15,845 nt of DNA from an uncultured Eubacterium sp. (GCA_904502145.1 CAJGDH010000014.1:1-15845), one strand, 5' to 3'. Counted from the stretch's first letter, positions 1-8,211 are shown. Translations and numbers: made by a program. The notes: generated from the letters alone by a model not told the origin.

Positions 1-19
1 GGCGTGTGTTCTCATCCAT
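1..19 (-). CDS. 5' end of an unidentified gene (partial)
   Basis: Only the first six codons are inside the window, reading M-D-E-N-T-R on the minus strand from an ATG at 19-17. The start is supported by a near-perfect Shine-Dalgarno, AAGGAGGAC (minus strand, 35 to 27), about 8-9 nt before the ATG. It begins about 30 nt after the stop of the carbonic anhydrase-like gene, so it is probably co-transcribed with it. The product cannot be identified from six residues. Confidence 0.6.
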
Positions 20-50
20 ATCTAAAGTCCTCCTTGTAGACCAGTATTCC

Positions 51-539
51 TTACTGGACATTTTTCAGCAGCATGTAGGTGATCGCGTTGGTCTGGTTCT
101 TTTCCTTCTCCTCATCAGTGAGAGGGCGGATGATCCTGGCGGGGGAACCGAAGGCCAGCATTCCGTCCGGAATCTCCATCCCCTGGGGGACCAGGGTCCC
201 CGCCCCGATGATACAGTCCTCACCGATCCTGGCACCATTCATGATGATGGCACCCATCCCCACCAGGGAATTGCTCCCGATGGTACATCCATGGATCAGG
301 GCTCCGTGTCCGACAGACACGCTGTTGCCGATATGGCAGGGGTATTCAGGACTTGCATGCACAACGCATCCATCCTGGATGTTGGTTCCGGCGCCGATGA
401 CCACCTCGGCCAGGTCACCACGGACCACTGCATGGTACCATACCGAACTCTCGTCTCCAATGGTGACATTACCCACGATATCCGCATCATGGGCTGCCCA
501 GGCATTTCCTTTTAACGTCGCATTCCTGATATAAGCCAT
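51..539 (-). CDS. Gamma carbonic anhydrase-like hexapeptide-repeat protein
   Basis: This 162-aa protein belongs to the left-handed beta-helix gamma carbonic anhydrase family (YrdA/PaaY/CaiE type). Members form trimers with a metal site at subunit interfaces; some hydrate CO2 and others have no proven activity. Hexapeptide repeats run from about residue 15 to 135. The three expected metal ligands are visible: His61 in VVHAS, and His78 and His83 in VGHGALIHGC. The usual GSPAR motif precedes a C-terminal helix. A longer frame opens at 563, but the ATG at 539 is preferred. It matches the family N-terminus and has GGAGG about 11 nt upstream, and that Shine-Dalgarno would lie inside the longer version. 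A predicted promoter at 572-600 also places the transcript start near 565, leaving no room for a site before 563. It follows polC by 57 nt. Catalytic activity is inferred from the ligands only. Confidence 0.88.
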   Translation of the reverse strand: MAYIRNATLKGNAWAAHDADIVGNVTIGDESSVWYHAVVRGDLAEVVIGAGTNIQDGCVVHASPEYPCHIGNSVSVGHGALIHGCTIGSNSLVGMGAIIMNGARIGEDCIIGAGTLVPQGMEIPDGMLAFGSPARIIRPLTDEEKEKNQTNAITYMLLKNVQ

Positions 540-571
540 ATGCTGATCATCCTCCATTTTCATCTTCTACC

Positions 572-600
572 ATCATACCACTTTCCGGGCCAGACATCAA
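572..600 (-). promoter_or_regulatory. Predicted sigma-A promoter for the gamma carbonic anhydrase-like gene
   Basis: On the minus strand TTGATG (600-595) is followed after 17 nt by TATGAT (577-572). A TGG just before the -10 makes it an extended -10. The -35 overlaps the polC stop codon. The expected transcript start near 565 gives a leader of about 26 nt. This is prediction by eye. Confidence 0.5.
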
Positions 601-3600
601 TCAGAATTAAGGAAGTCAAAAGTGAGCTGGTCCGTCTCGGGAAGATCTTTCAGGATCCCCAGCTCGACCATCTTCTCCACATTACTCTTGGTCACCTTGG
701 TCTGGGTCCTGAAATTCTCCAGGGAAGTAAATATTCCCCTGGCCGCGGCCTCCTCGATCTGGTCGCAGGCTTTCTCACCCAGTCCCTCTATACTGGATAA
801 AGGCGGCATGATCTGGTCCCCGATGATCAGGGATTCCCTCGCTTTGGCCTTGTAGATGTCGATGGGCAGGAATGAATAGCCCCGGGCATACATCTCCTGG
901 GCGATCCTACCATCCCTGATGGTATCCTGATCCTTCTTTGTCTGGACATCCTTGGGGAGGGCTTTCAGCTGCTCCAGCACCTCCTTGAGGATCTCAGGTC
1001 CCCGGCACATGATCTCATAGGAGAAGGCCGAGGCTCGGATGGAAAAATAGGCGGCATAATAGGCCAGGGGCCGGTGTACCTTAAACCAGGCCACCCGCCA
1101 GCCCATCATGACATAGGCCGCTGCATGGGCTTTCGGGAACATGTATTTGATCTTTTTGCAGGAATCGATATACCAGTCCGGAATGCCTTTGCCCAGCATC
1201 TCCTTCTCCCACTCTGGCTTCAGTCCTTTTCCTTTTCTCACCGACTCCATGATGGTGAAGGACAACTCTTTCTCCAGCCCCATATGGATCAGATAGGTCA
1301 TGATATCGTCACGGCAGCAGATGCAGGTGGAGATCTCCGCCTTCTCCTGCCGGATCAGTTCCTGGGCGTTGCCCAGCCACACATCCGTCCCGTGGGACAG
1401 GCCGGATATCCTGACCAGGTCGGAGAAGGATTTCGGTTTGGTGTCCTTGAGCATCTGGATGACGAAATCCGTGCCGAACTCCGGAACACCCAGAGACCCT
1501 GTCTCGACTCCCCCGATCTCCTCCGGCCGGATCCCCAGGATCTCGGTCCCGTGGAAGATCTTCATCACGTCCGGGTCGTCCAGAGGAATGTCCCGGGCAT
1601 TTACCCCCGTCAGATCCTCCAGCCGGCGGATCATGGTGGGATCATCATGGCCGAGGATATCAAGCTTCAGAAGGTTATGGTCGATGGAATGATACTCAAA
1701 ATGGGTCGTTACGATATCGGTGTTGGGATCATTTGCAGGGTGCTGTATCGCGGTAAAATCATAGATGTCATATTCGTGGGGTACGACGATGATCCCTCCG
1801 GGATGCTGGCCTGTCGTCCTCTTCACTCCGGTGCAGCCTTTTGCCAGACGGGAGATCTCGCAGGACCGTTTTATGATTCCACGGTCCTCAAAATAGCCTT
1901 TCACATAGCCGTAGGCCGTTTTATCCGCGATGGTCCCTATGGTCCCGGCACGGTAGGCCTTGCCTTCCCCGAAGATGACCTCCACGTATTTGTGGGCCTT
2001 GGCCTGGTATTCCCCGGAGAAGTTCAGGTCGATATCCGGTTCCTTGTTCCCCTTGAACCCCAGGAAGGTCTCGAAGGGAATATCATGTCCTTCTTTGATC
2101 AGCCGGGTGCCGCAATGGGGGCAGTCCCGGTCGGGCATATCGCATCCGGACATACTTTTATCACTGTAGGGTTTCACATATTCCGAATCAAAATCCACAA
2201 AATGGCAGGAAGGGCAAATATAATGTGCCGGCAGGGGGTTGACCTCCGTGATCCCCGACATGGTCGCCACGAAGGAGGATCCGACGGATCCCCTTGAACC
2301 CACCAGATAGCCATGTTCATTGGAATCCCACACCAGTTTCTGGGCAATGATGTACATGACGGCAAAGTGGTTGCTGATGATGGAATCCAGCTCACGGTCC
2401 AGCCGTTTTTTCACCACATCGGGGAGAACGTCCCCGTATATCTTCTTTGCCTTGTCGTAGCAGATGCTGGTCAGGATCTCATCGGAATTGGGGATGACGG
2501 GAGGACATTTGTCCGGGTGGATGGGGGAGATCTTTTCGATCATGTCCGCCACCTTGTTGGTGTTGGTCACCACCACCTCATAGGCCTTCTTTTCCCCCAG
2601 ATAGGAGAATTCTTCCAGCATCTCCTCGGTGGTCCGGAAATAGAGGGGCGCCTGACGGTCCGCGTCCGCATACCCCTTTCCTGCCTGCAGGATGCGGCGG
2701 TAGATCTCATCTTCAGGGTTGAGGAAATGGACATCTCCGGTGGCCACCACCGGTTTATGGTATTTCTCCCCGAGTTCCACGATCCGCCGGTTATATTCCT
2801 TCAGGTCTTCCTCGGATACGGCATCATAACGGTCGCTCTCCAGCATAAAGGCATTGTTGCCCAGAGGCTGGATCTCAAGGAAATCATAGAAATTCACCAG
2901 TCTGGCGATCTCCTCCTCACTCCGGTTGCGGATCACGGCCTGGAACAGCTCTCCTGCCTCACAGGCCGAACCCAGGATCAGTCCCTCCCGGTATTTCTCG
3001 ATGAGGCTTTTGGGCATCCTTGGCCGGCGGCTGTAATATCTGAGGTGGGATTCGGAAACCAGACGGTTCAGGTTCACCCTGCCTTTGTCGTTTTTGATGA
3101 GGATGATCCCATGGGTCGTATTGGCTTTGCGGATCAGTTCATCCGAGACTCTCCCCATCTCATTCAGAGCATCTGTATCATGGACTCCTTCTTCCTCAAG
3201 CATAGAGAGGAAGCGCAGGAAGATCTCCGCCGTGACTCTGGCATCATCCACAGCCCGGTGGTGGTGTTCCTGTTTGATCCCGAGATGCTTACAGATGGTA
3301 TTCAGCTTAAACCGGTGAAGATCCTTCAGGAGCAGCCTGGCCATCTGCAGGGTATCCAGGACGGTGAAATCCACAGGGATCCCCAGTTTTTCCGCCTTCT
3401 CCTCCAGGAAGCCCACGTCAAACTCCGCATTGTGGGCAACCAGACAGCTTCCCTGACAGAAGCGCAGGAAGTCCGGCAGAACCGTCTCAAGAGACGGGGA
3501 ACCTGCCACCATATCGTCCGTGATCCCGGTAAGCTCCGTGATCCTCGGGGGGATGGGCCTGCCGGGATGGAGGAAGGTACTGTAATGGTCCTTCACCTCC

Positions 3601-5039
3601 CCGCCTTCGACCCTGACTGCTCCGATCTCTATGATCTCGTCGGAGACGGCACTGAAACCGGTGGTCTCTATATCAAAGACCACATAGGAATCCCTGAAGC
3701 TCTGTCCCCTGCTGTTGGTGACCAGGGATTTCAGGTCGTCGACAAAATATCCTTCACATCCGTAGATGACTTTAAACTCATCGTTCTTTGACAGACAGTG
3801 GGCCGCGATGGGAAATGCCTGGAGCACACCGTGGTCCGTGATCGCCATGGCTTTGTGGCCCCAGCTTTTCGCGGTACTGATCGCTTTCTCAATATCCAGA
3901 ACGGAATCGAGATCGCTCATCATGGTATGGAGATGAAGCTCCACCCTCTTTTCGCTGCTCCGGTCCATCCTTCTGTCACGGAAATCAGGAACAGGCTTGA
4001 TCCCCCTGATCCCGGAGAGCATCAGCTCATGGGACTGGAAATCGATGGTGGGCGTCGCTTTTACCTTATAGAAATTCCCCTTCCTGAAATGTTCCCTGAA
4101 ATCTTCCGTCTGTCCGGGATTGAGGAAGATCTTCCCGCTGATGGAATCGGTAAAATCGGTCAGGGTGAAGATGATCAGGGTCTTGTCTCCCTTGACGGTT
4201 TTCTCCTCCAGGCTGATGACCTGGCCGTGGACCACGATCATGCCGATCTCCTCGGTGATCTCCCGGATGGCGGTCACTTCACCGTCACAGTTTCTTCCAT
4301 AGATAACGTCGGGGTCTTTGGCATTGGGATGGCGGTAGCCAAGTTCCTTCCGCCTGGCTCTTTCTTCATAGAAATCACTTCGATAAGCTTTTTTGGCCTT
4401 CCTGCCTTTCTTCTCCTCCCGGCCTTCCTCTTCCGGATCACTTCGTTCCTGCAGCTGGCGGGTCTGGTCCATGACCATCTCCACCTCCTGGCGCAGCCTG
4501 TTGTCTCTGGCTTCATAGAAAGCCTTCTTGGCTGCGTCGGAGAAATCAAAACCCACCTTCACCTCCATGGAGAATCTGTCCCGGAAAAGCTCCTCAAAAT
4601 ACGCCTTCAGGACCGGCACCTTGCTTTTGGCCAGGAAAGAATCCTCCAGGAGGATCGTCATGATCTCCCCGTCGAATCCCCAGTCACAGTTGGAGATCAG
4701 GCTGTATTCGATCTGTCCCATCTGCTTCATGTCGTCAAGGATGGTCTCCCAGTATTCCCGGGTGATCTGTTCCGGTGTGTAGGCGGAAGAAAGTCTGTAT
4801 CTGTCCTCGATCACCACAAACATGTAGTCTTTGGAGAAAAGCCTGGACTTAAGTTCAACAGCGATCTTCTTCAGCATTTTCCTGGAAAATAAATGTTCAC
4901 TCAGGATATGGATGACCAGCTGCCTGCTCTTCTGTTTTAATACGACCTTCTCCACCACTGTCCGGGACAGAATATAGCGGAAATCTTCCGGGATATCGTA
5001 ATCCGGAAATACGTCGGTAAATTTATTGCCTTCCAGCAT
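597..5039 (-). CDS. polC: DNA polymerase III alpha subunit, PolC type
   Basis: This is the replicative polymerase of low-GC Gram-positives, with polymerase and 3'-5' proofreading activity in one chain of 1480 aa (B. subtilis PolC is about 1437). In order: N-terminal domain (1-190), a charged linker rich in E/K/R (about 190-235), an OB fold (about 255-345), PHP domain part one with VELHLHT and AITDHG (366-435), and an inserted DEDDh exonuclease (about 452-610). The exonuclease has D456/E458, D541 and H594/D599. PHP then resumes, and the polymerase core follows with GSRGSVGSS (914-922). A zinc module has C942, C945, C966, C973 and C976. Catalytic aspartates are D1002 and D1004 in PDIDLNFS and D1127 in KLDILG. 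A C-terminal helix-hairpin-helix part (GLGEKACDQI) ends the protein. The start ATG has a GGGGGAG site upstream. It lies 73 nt after rpoD with a terminator-like hairpin between, and I see no strong promoter of its own. Confidence 0.98.
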   Translation of the reverse strand: MLEGNKFTDVFPDYDIPEDFRYILSRTVVEKVVLKQKSRQLVIHILSEHLFSRKMLKKIAVELKSRLFSKDYMFVVIEDRYRLSSAYTPEQITREYWETILDDMKQMGQIEYSLISNCDWGFDGEIMTILLEDSFLAKSKVPVLKAYFEELFRDRFSMEVKVGFDFSDAAKKAFYEARDNRLRQEVEMVMDQTRQLQERSDPEEEGREEKKGRKAKKAYRSDFYEERARRKELGYRHPNAKDPDVIYGRNCDGEVTAIREITEEIGMIVVHGQVISLEEKTVKGDKTLIIFTLTDFTDSISGKIFLNPGQTEDFREHFRKGNFYKVKATPTIDFQSHELMLSGIRGIKPVPDFRDRRMDRSSEKRVELHLHTMMSDLDSVLDIEKAISTAKSWGHKAMAITDHGVLQAFPIAAHCLSKNDEFKVIYGCEGYFVDDLKSLVTNSRGQSFRDSYVVFDIETTGFSAVSDEIIEIGAVRVEGGEVKDHYSTFLHPGRPIPPRITELTGITDDMVAGSPSLETVLPDFLRFCQGSCLVAHNAEFDVGFLEEKAEKLGIPVDFTVLDTLQMARLLLKDLHRFKLNTICKHLGIKQEHHHRAVDDARVTAEIFLRFLSMLEEEGVHDTDALNEMGRVSDELIRKANTTHGIILIKNDKGRVNLNRLVSESHLRYYSRRPRMPKSLIEKYREGLILGSACEAGELFQAVIRNRSEEEIARLVNFYDFLEIQPLGNNAFMLESDRYDAVSEEDLKEYNRRIVELGEKYHKPVVATGDVHFLNPEDEIYRRILQAGKGYADADRQAPLYFRTTEEMLEEFSYLGEKKAYEVVVTNTNKVADMIEKISPIHPDKCPPVIPNSDEILTSICYDKAKKIYGDVLPDVVKKRLDRELDSIISNHFAVMYIIAQKLVWDSNEHGYLVGSRGSVGSSFVATMSGITEVNPLPAHYICPSCHFVDFDSEYVKPYSDKSMSGCDMPDRDCPHCGTRLIKEGHDIPFETFLGFKGNKEPDIDLNFSGEYQAKAHKYVEVIFGEGKAYRAGTIGTIADKTAYGYVKGYFEDRGIIKRSCEISRLAKGCTGVKRTTGQHPGGIIVVPHEYDIYDFTAIQHPANDPNTDIVTTHFEYHSIDHNLLKLDILGHDDPTMIRRLEDLTGVNARDIPLDDPDVMKIFHGTEILGIRPEEIGGVETGSLGVPEFGTDFVIQMLKDTKPKSFSDLVRISGLSHGTDVWLGNAQELIRQEKAEISTCICCRDDIMTYLIHMGLEKELSFTIMESVRKGKGLKPEWEKEMLGKGIPDWYIDSCKKIKYMFPKAHAAAYVMMGWRVAWFKVHRPLAYYAAYFSIRASAFSYEIMCRGPEILKEVLEQLKALPKDVQTKKDQDTIRDGRIAQEMYARGYSFLPIDIYKAKARESLIIGDQIMPPLSSIEGLGEKACDQIEEAAARGIFTSLENFRTQTKVTKSNVEKMVELGILKDLPETDQLTFDFLNSD

Positions 5040-5062
5040 CCTGCACTCCCCCTGTCCTCTAT

Positions 5063-5092
5063 AAACGAAAAGGAAGACCGTAGGGCCTTCCT
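5063..5092 (-). terminator. Intrinsic terminator after rpoD
   Basis: The minus strand forms a 9-bp stem, AGGAAGGCC with GGTCTTCCT (one G-T pair), closed by a CTAC loop. The tract TTTCGTTT follows. The U-run is interrupted, so termination is probably partial and some polC mRNA could arise by readthrough from rpoD. Confidence 0.7.
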
Positions 5093-5112
5093 GTACATTC
5101 TGATCTATCTTA

Positions 5113-6213
5113 TCATTCCAAAAAGTCTTTGAGCTTCCTGCTCCGGCTGGGATGTCTCAACTTCCTCAAGGCCTTGGCCTCGATCTGCCGGATACGCTCT
5201 CTGGTTACATTGAATTCCTTGCCCACTTCCTCAAGGGTACGGGTCTTCCCGTCATCAAGGCCGAACCGGAGCTTTATCACATTGCGCTCCCTCTCGGTCA
5301 GGGATGCCATGGCAACTTCCAGCTCTTCCTTAAGCATGGAGAAGGAAGCGGAATCCACGGGGGACAGAAGGGATTCATCCTCGATGAAATCTCCCAGCTG
5401 ACTGTCCTCCTCCTCACCGATGGGTGTATCCAGGGATACAGGATCACGGGAGGTCTTAAGGATCTCGTCGATCTTGGCAACCGGCATGTCCATCTTCTTG
5501 GCGATCTCATCATTGGTGGGTTCCCTGCCCAGTTCCTGGAGCAGCATCCGGGATGTCCGGAGGGTTTTATTGATGGTCTCCACCATATGGACCGGGACAC
5601 GGATGGTCTTTGCCGTATCGGCGATACCGCGGGTGATGGCCTGGCGGATCCACCAGGTGGAATAGGTACTGAACTTATTCCCCTTTTTGTAATCAAACTT
5701 CTCCACGGCCTTCATCAGACCCATGTTCCCCTCCTGGATAAGATCCAGGAAAGACATGCCTCTTCCCACATATTTCTTGGCAATGCTGACTACCAGGCGC
5801 AGGTTGGCCTCGATCAGCTGTTTTCTTGCCAGATCATCGCCCTTTTCAATACGCTGGGCAAGAAATACTTCCTCCTCAGCAGTCAGGAGAGGGATATTGC
5901 CAATTTCCTTCAGGTACATACGGACAGGGTCTTCCAGGCTGACGCCCTCGAGAAAGTCCTTGTCATCCATGATCTCCACTTCCTCGGCGTCATCGATGAA
6001 CTCCTCATCTTCTCCGGCCTCGTCGCTTGTATTCAAAACATCAACGCCCTGCTTCTCGAAATAATCCAGAATCCACTCAAACCTCTCGGGCGTAAGATCA
6101 ACATCCTTGAAGGAATCATTGATGTCCTTGTATTCCAGGACACTTTTGTTGTCTTTTGCCTGCTTGAGGAGGTTCTCCATGGTATTGGCGAAAACTAATC
6201 TGTTGTCATCCAT
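5113..6213 (-). CDS. rpoD: Primary (housekeeping) RNA polymerase sigma factor, sigma-70/SigA
   Basis: This 366-aa protein is the vegetative sigma factor that directs RNA polymerase to TTGACA/TATAAT promoters. The N-terminus (1-90) is an acidic region 1.1-like segment. Region 1.2 follows (about 94-125, DPVRMYLKEIG). Region 2 (127-200) carries the -10-reading helix with STYSTWWIRQAITRGI. Region 3 is about 205-285. Region 4 (300-366) has the -35-binding helix-turn-helix with VTRERIRQIEAKALRKLR. The length matches clostridial SigA. The ATG has AGGAG 9 nt upstream. In most Firmicutes rpoD lies between dnaG and trmK. Here it stands alone with its own consensus promoter, behind thrC and ahead of polC, about 8 kb from dnaG. 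A terminator-like hairpin follows the stop codon. Confidence 0.98.
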   Translation of the reverse strand: MDDNRLVFANTMENLLKQAKDNKSVLEYKDINDSFKDVDLTPERFEWILDYFEKQGVDVLNTSDEAGEDEEFIDDAEEVEIMDDKDFLEGVSLEDPVRMYLKEIGNIPLLTAEEEVFLAQRIEKGDDLARKQLIEANLRLVVSIAKKYVGRGMSFLDLIQEGNMGLMKAVEKFDYKKGNKFSTYSTWWIRQAITRGIADTAKTIRVPVHMVETINKTLRTSRMLLQELGREPTNDEIAKKMDMPVAKIDEILKTSRDPVSLDTPIGEEEDSQLGDFIEDESLLSPVDSASFSMLKEELEVAMASLTERERNVIKLRFGLDDGKTRTLEEVGKEFNVTRERIRQIEAKALRKLRHPSRSRKLKDFLE

Positions 6214-6219
6214 TAATTC

Positions 6220-6264
6220 TTACTCCTGTTTTCCTGAGAGCTTTCTCGGAAAGTACTTCTTCAT
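6220..6264 (-). CDS. Possible 14-codon leader ORF upstream of rpoD
   Basis: In the rpoD leader an ATG at 6264 opens a 14-codon frame reading MKKYFPRKLSGKQE. It is preceded by AGGAG (6279-6275) at about 10 nt. Its TAA stop (6222-6220) abuts the AGGAG used by rpoD and lies 6 nt before the rpoD ATG. This arrangement would suit translational coupling. The peptide is basic and resembles nothing I recognise. Chance is possible in a leader of about 100 nt. Confidence 0.3.
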   Translation of the reverse strand: MKKYFPRKLSGKQE

Positions 6265-6277
6265 CTCTGCTTTTCTC

Positions 6278-6313
6278 CTGCATCTTTTGCACAAAGGAAA
6301 AAAACAGATGCAG
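6278..6313 (-). promoter_or_regulatory. rpoD: 5'-proximal hairpin in the rpoD leader
   Basis: On the minus strand CTGCATCT (6313-6306) and AGATGCAG (6285-6278) form a perfect 8-bp inverted repeat around a 20-nt loop containing a T7 run. The 5' arm would begin about 3 nt from the predicted transcript start. The 3' arm touches the Shine-Dalgarno of the small leader ORF. The U-run lies in the loop, so this is not an intrinsic terminator. Roles in mRNA stability or translation control are inference. Confidence 0.4.
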
Positions 6314-6322
6314 TGATATATT

Positions 6323-6350
6323 ATTATACTACAAAGATAAAGAATGTCAA
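6323..6350 (-). promoter_or_regulatory. rpoD: Sigma-A promoter of rpoD
   Basis: TTGACA (6350-6345) and TATAAT (6328-6323) on the minus strand are separated by 16 nt, and both hexamers are full consensus. The -35 begins 2 nt after the thrC stop codon. The predicted start near 6316 leaves a leader of about 100 nt before the rpoD ATG. I see no terminator between thrC and this promoter. Confidence 0.85.
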
Positions 6351-6352
6351 TA

Positions 6353-7840
6353 TTACAATCCAAGGATTCTTCTGACTTCCCGGCACATATCTTCCGTCTC
6401 GCAGACCGTGTCATGGAGTACAGGGGCGCTGCGGATCTCCTCGATGGCTCTGGGGACGCTCACACCGGATATCTCTGTCAGTTCATCCACCAGTTCAAAA
6501 TCGGACTTGCCGTCATTGGCCGGGTCAATGGCATTCATCACGCTTCTGGTAAACTTAAAGGGGCTGGCTGTGGAGGCGATCAGGGCCGGTTTCCGGTCCC
6601 CGGTATCCTTCAGGTACTTTTTGTACACCGCGGAAGCTACCGCCGTGTGGGTATCAAGCACATAGCCGCAGGTCCGGTACATGGATCTGATGGCTTCTGC
6701 CGTCTCCTCCTCGGAAGCATAGTTGCCGTAAAAATCTTCCAGCTGTGCTCTCATCTCCTCCGTGATGGTGTAGGTTCCGCCGGAGGACAGCTGATTCATA
6801 AAAATCTTGTTCTTCTCCGCATCCTTCCCGGTGATCTGGTAGATCAGTCTCTCCAGGTTGCTGGAGATCAGGATGTCCATGGACGGGGAAGAAGTCAGGA
6901 TAAACTGACGGTTCTTGTCATAGGTCCCGGTTCCGAAGAAATCAAAGAGGACCTTGTTCTCATTGGAAGCACAGATCAGCCTGTCCACCGGAAGGCCCAT
7001 CTGTTTTGCATAATATGCAGCCAGAATGTTGCCGAAGTTGCCTGTGGGAACCACGATATTTATCTTTTCTCCCTCACTGATCCGGCCGCGGGCCAGGAGG
7101 TTGGCATAGCTGTAGACATAGTAGGCGATCTGGGGAACCAGACGGCCGATATTGATGGAATTGGCGGAGGAGAACTGGAAGCCTGCGGCATCCATCTCAG
7201 CGGCCAGGTCCGGATCGGAGAACATCTTCTTCACACCGGTCTGGGCATCATCAAAATTCCCCTCGATACCGATCACAAAAGTATTGTCCCCCTTCTGGGT
7301 AACCATCTGTTTCTCCTGGATCGGACTCACGCCGTGTTTGGGATAGAACACGATGATCTTTGTGCCCGGGACATCCGCAAAACCTGCCAGGGCCGCCTTG
7401 CCGGTATCTCCGGAGGTGGCAGTGAGGATCACGATCTCGTTCTTCACCTGATTCTTCCGGGCACTGGTGGTCAGAAGGTAGGGCAGGATAGAGAGGGCCA
7501 TATCCTTGAAAGCGATGGTGGCTCCGTGGAAGAGCTCCAGGTAATATGCGCCGTCTTTCTCCACGATCTCAACGATGGATGATGTGTCAAACTTGTCATC
7601 ATAGGCGTGATCGATACAGTATTTAAGCTCCTCCGGAGTAAAATCCGTGAGGAATCGGCTCATGACTTCATAGGCAACCTGGCGGTAATCCATGGAAGCC
7701 AGACTGGTCAGAGGCAGGTCAAGAGGCGGGATACGGTCGGGAACAAAGAGTCCCCCTCCGGTAGCCAGTCCTTTTAAAATAGCCTGGGAAGCCGTCGCTG
7801 TCTCACTGTTGTCACGTGTACTTCTGTATATCAGATCCAT
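6353..7840 (-). CDS. thrC: Threonine synthase
   Basis: This 495-aa PLP enzyme converts O-phospho-L-homoserine to L-threonine in the cytoplasm. The N-terminus (IYRSTRD, ATGGGLFVP) is typical of the long bacterial threonine synthases. The cofactor lysine is K112 in HGATIAFKDMALS. The phosphate-binding loop is TSGDTGKAA (142-150), and PTGNFGN lies further on. The frame is open up to 7927, but the ATG at 7840 is chosen. AGGAGG lies about 8 nt upstream, the protein aligns from this Met, and the longer frame would start inside the promoter. No hom or thrB neighbour is present, so it is a single-gene unit that may read into rpoD. I see no T-box or threonine-rich leader peptide; the leader is only about 55 nt. 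Confidence 0.97.
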   Translation of the reverse strand: MDLIYRSTRDNSETATASQAILKGLATGGGLFVPDRIPPLDLPLTSLASMDYRQVAYEVMSRFLTDFTPEELKYCIDHAYDDKFDTSSIVEIVEKDGAYYLELFHGATIAFKDMALSILPYLLTTSARKNQVKNEIVILTATSGDTGKAALAGFADVPGTKIIVFYPKHGVSPIQEKQMVTQKGDNTFVIGIEGNFDDAQTGVKKMFSDPDLAAEMDAAGFQFSSANSINIGRLVPQIAYYVYSYANLLARGRISEGEKINIVVPTGNFGNILAAYYAKQMGLPVDRLICASNENKVLFDFFGTGTYDKNRQFILTSSPSMDILISSNLERLIYQITGKDAEKNKIFMNQLSSGGTYTITEEMRAQLEDFYGNYASEEETAEAIRSMYRTCGYVLDTHTAVASAVYKKYLKDTGDRKPALIASTASPFKFTRSVMNAIDPANDGKSDFELVDELTEISGVSVPRAIEEIRSAPVLHDTVCETEDMCREVRRILGL

Positions 7841-7900
7841 CTGGTCTCCTCCTGTAATTTCTTCAACTGCCTGGCACTTTTCAGGTGCAAATCGTTTCCA

Positions 7901-7929
7901 ATTATACCACAGGGAACGCCCCCGCACAA
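7901..7929 (-). promoter_or_regulatory. thrC: Predicted sigma-A promoter of thrC
   Basis: TTGTGC (7929-7924) is followed after 17 nt by TATAAT (7906-7901) on the minus strand, with TGTGG just before the -10. The predicted start near 7894 is about 54 nt before the ATG. Confidence 0.7.
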
Positions 7930-8020
7930 GACTGAGGGGGGAAATCCTTTATTCATTCTCTTTAATATTAATTTATAATTAATTTAACACCTGTATAACT
8001 TAATCGTAACAAGGGGTCAG

Positions 8021-8026
8021 TATAAT
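8021..8026 (+). promoter_or_regulatory. Possible -10 element for a plus-strand small RNA
   Basis: A perfect TATAAT stands on the plus strand with no good -35. The hexamer 17 nt upstream is ACTTAA. Transcription would start near 8033 and run to the terminator ending at 8172. The region is AT-rich, so this hexamer could be chance. Confidence 0.3.
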
Positions 8027-8032
8027 AAAATC

Positions 8033-8172
8033 GTAAGATTTCGTTTCACTAATCTATTCATCTGTGACGATATATTGGGGTATCTTTCAGCAGACAGCAC
8101 TGGCTGGGCTTTTGATTAAGAATGAATTTGGTGAACGATAAAGGCTGATGTTTTAAGCATCAGCCTTTTTTT
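8033..8172 (+). ncRNA. Candidate structured small RNA in the thrC/permease gap
   Basis: No ORF of note lies here, yet a strong plus-strand terminator ends the region and a TATAAT precedes it. Between them the sequence can form nested helices. TCGTT plus CAC (8041-8049, one bulged T) pairs with GTGAACGA (8131-8138). ATTCAT (8056-8061) pairs with ATGAAT (8122-8127). The terminator stem starts 2 nt later. This shape, a long-range closing stem followed directly by a terminator, fits a free-standing regulatory RNA of about 140 nt. I do not recognise a family. A 6S-like RNA is conceivable but lacks support. The pairing was found by eye and no covariation is available. Confidence 0.35.
8140..8172 (+). 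terminator. Strong intrinsic terminator (plus strand), weaker on minus
   Basis: The arms AAAGGCTGATG and CATCAGCCTTT (8140-8150 and 8158-8168) form an 11-bp perfect stem with the loop TTTTAAG, followed by T7 on the plus strand (8166-8172). On the minus strand the same stem is followed only by TTTATCG. It therefore terminates plus-strand transcription best, but may also end the ABC operon arriving from the right. Confidence 0.85.
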
Positions 8173-8175
8173 CTG

Positions 8176-8211
8176 TCTTTTTTTCTTTTTTTCTTCTTTT
8201 TTCTTTTTTCC
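8176..8211. repeat. 36-nt uninterrupted polypyrimidine/polypurine tract
   Basis: The plus strand from 8176 to 8211 contains only T and C, mostly T runs broken by single C. The minus strand, which is the 3' untranslated part of the ABC operon mRNA, is accordingly all A and G. It lies between the permease stop codon and the terminator hairpin. No coding role is seen. Confidence 0.8.

Noticed and set aside
1074..4892. Long open frames on the plus strand opposite polC (407, 492 and 364 codons)
   Set aside because: They lie entirely antisense to a certain polC, have no recognisable domains or Shine-Dalgarno sites, and arise from the codon bias of polC. The same holds for the plus-strand frames opposite the carbonic anhydrase, rpoD, thrC and operon genes.
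7841..7927. Longer thrC start at 7927
   Set aside because: The extra 29 codons cover the predicted -10 and transcript start, and the family N-terminus begins at 7840.
8043..8064. Minus-strand mini-ORF near 8064 (14 codons)
   Set aside because: It has no Shine-Dalgarno, no recognisable sequence, and lies in an AT-rich gap where short frames are expected by chance.
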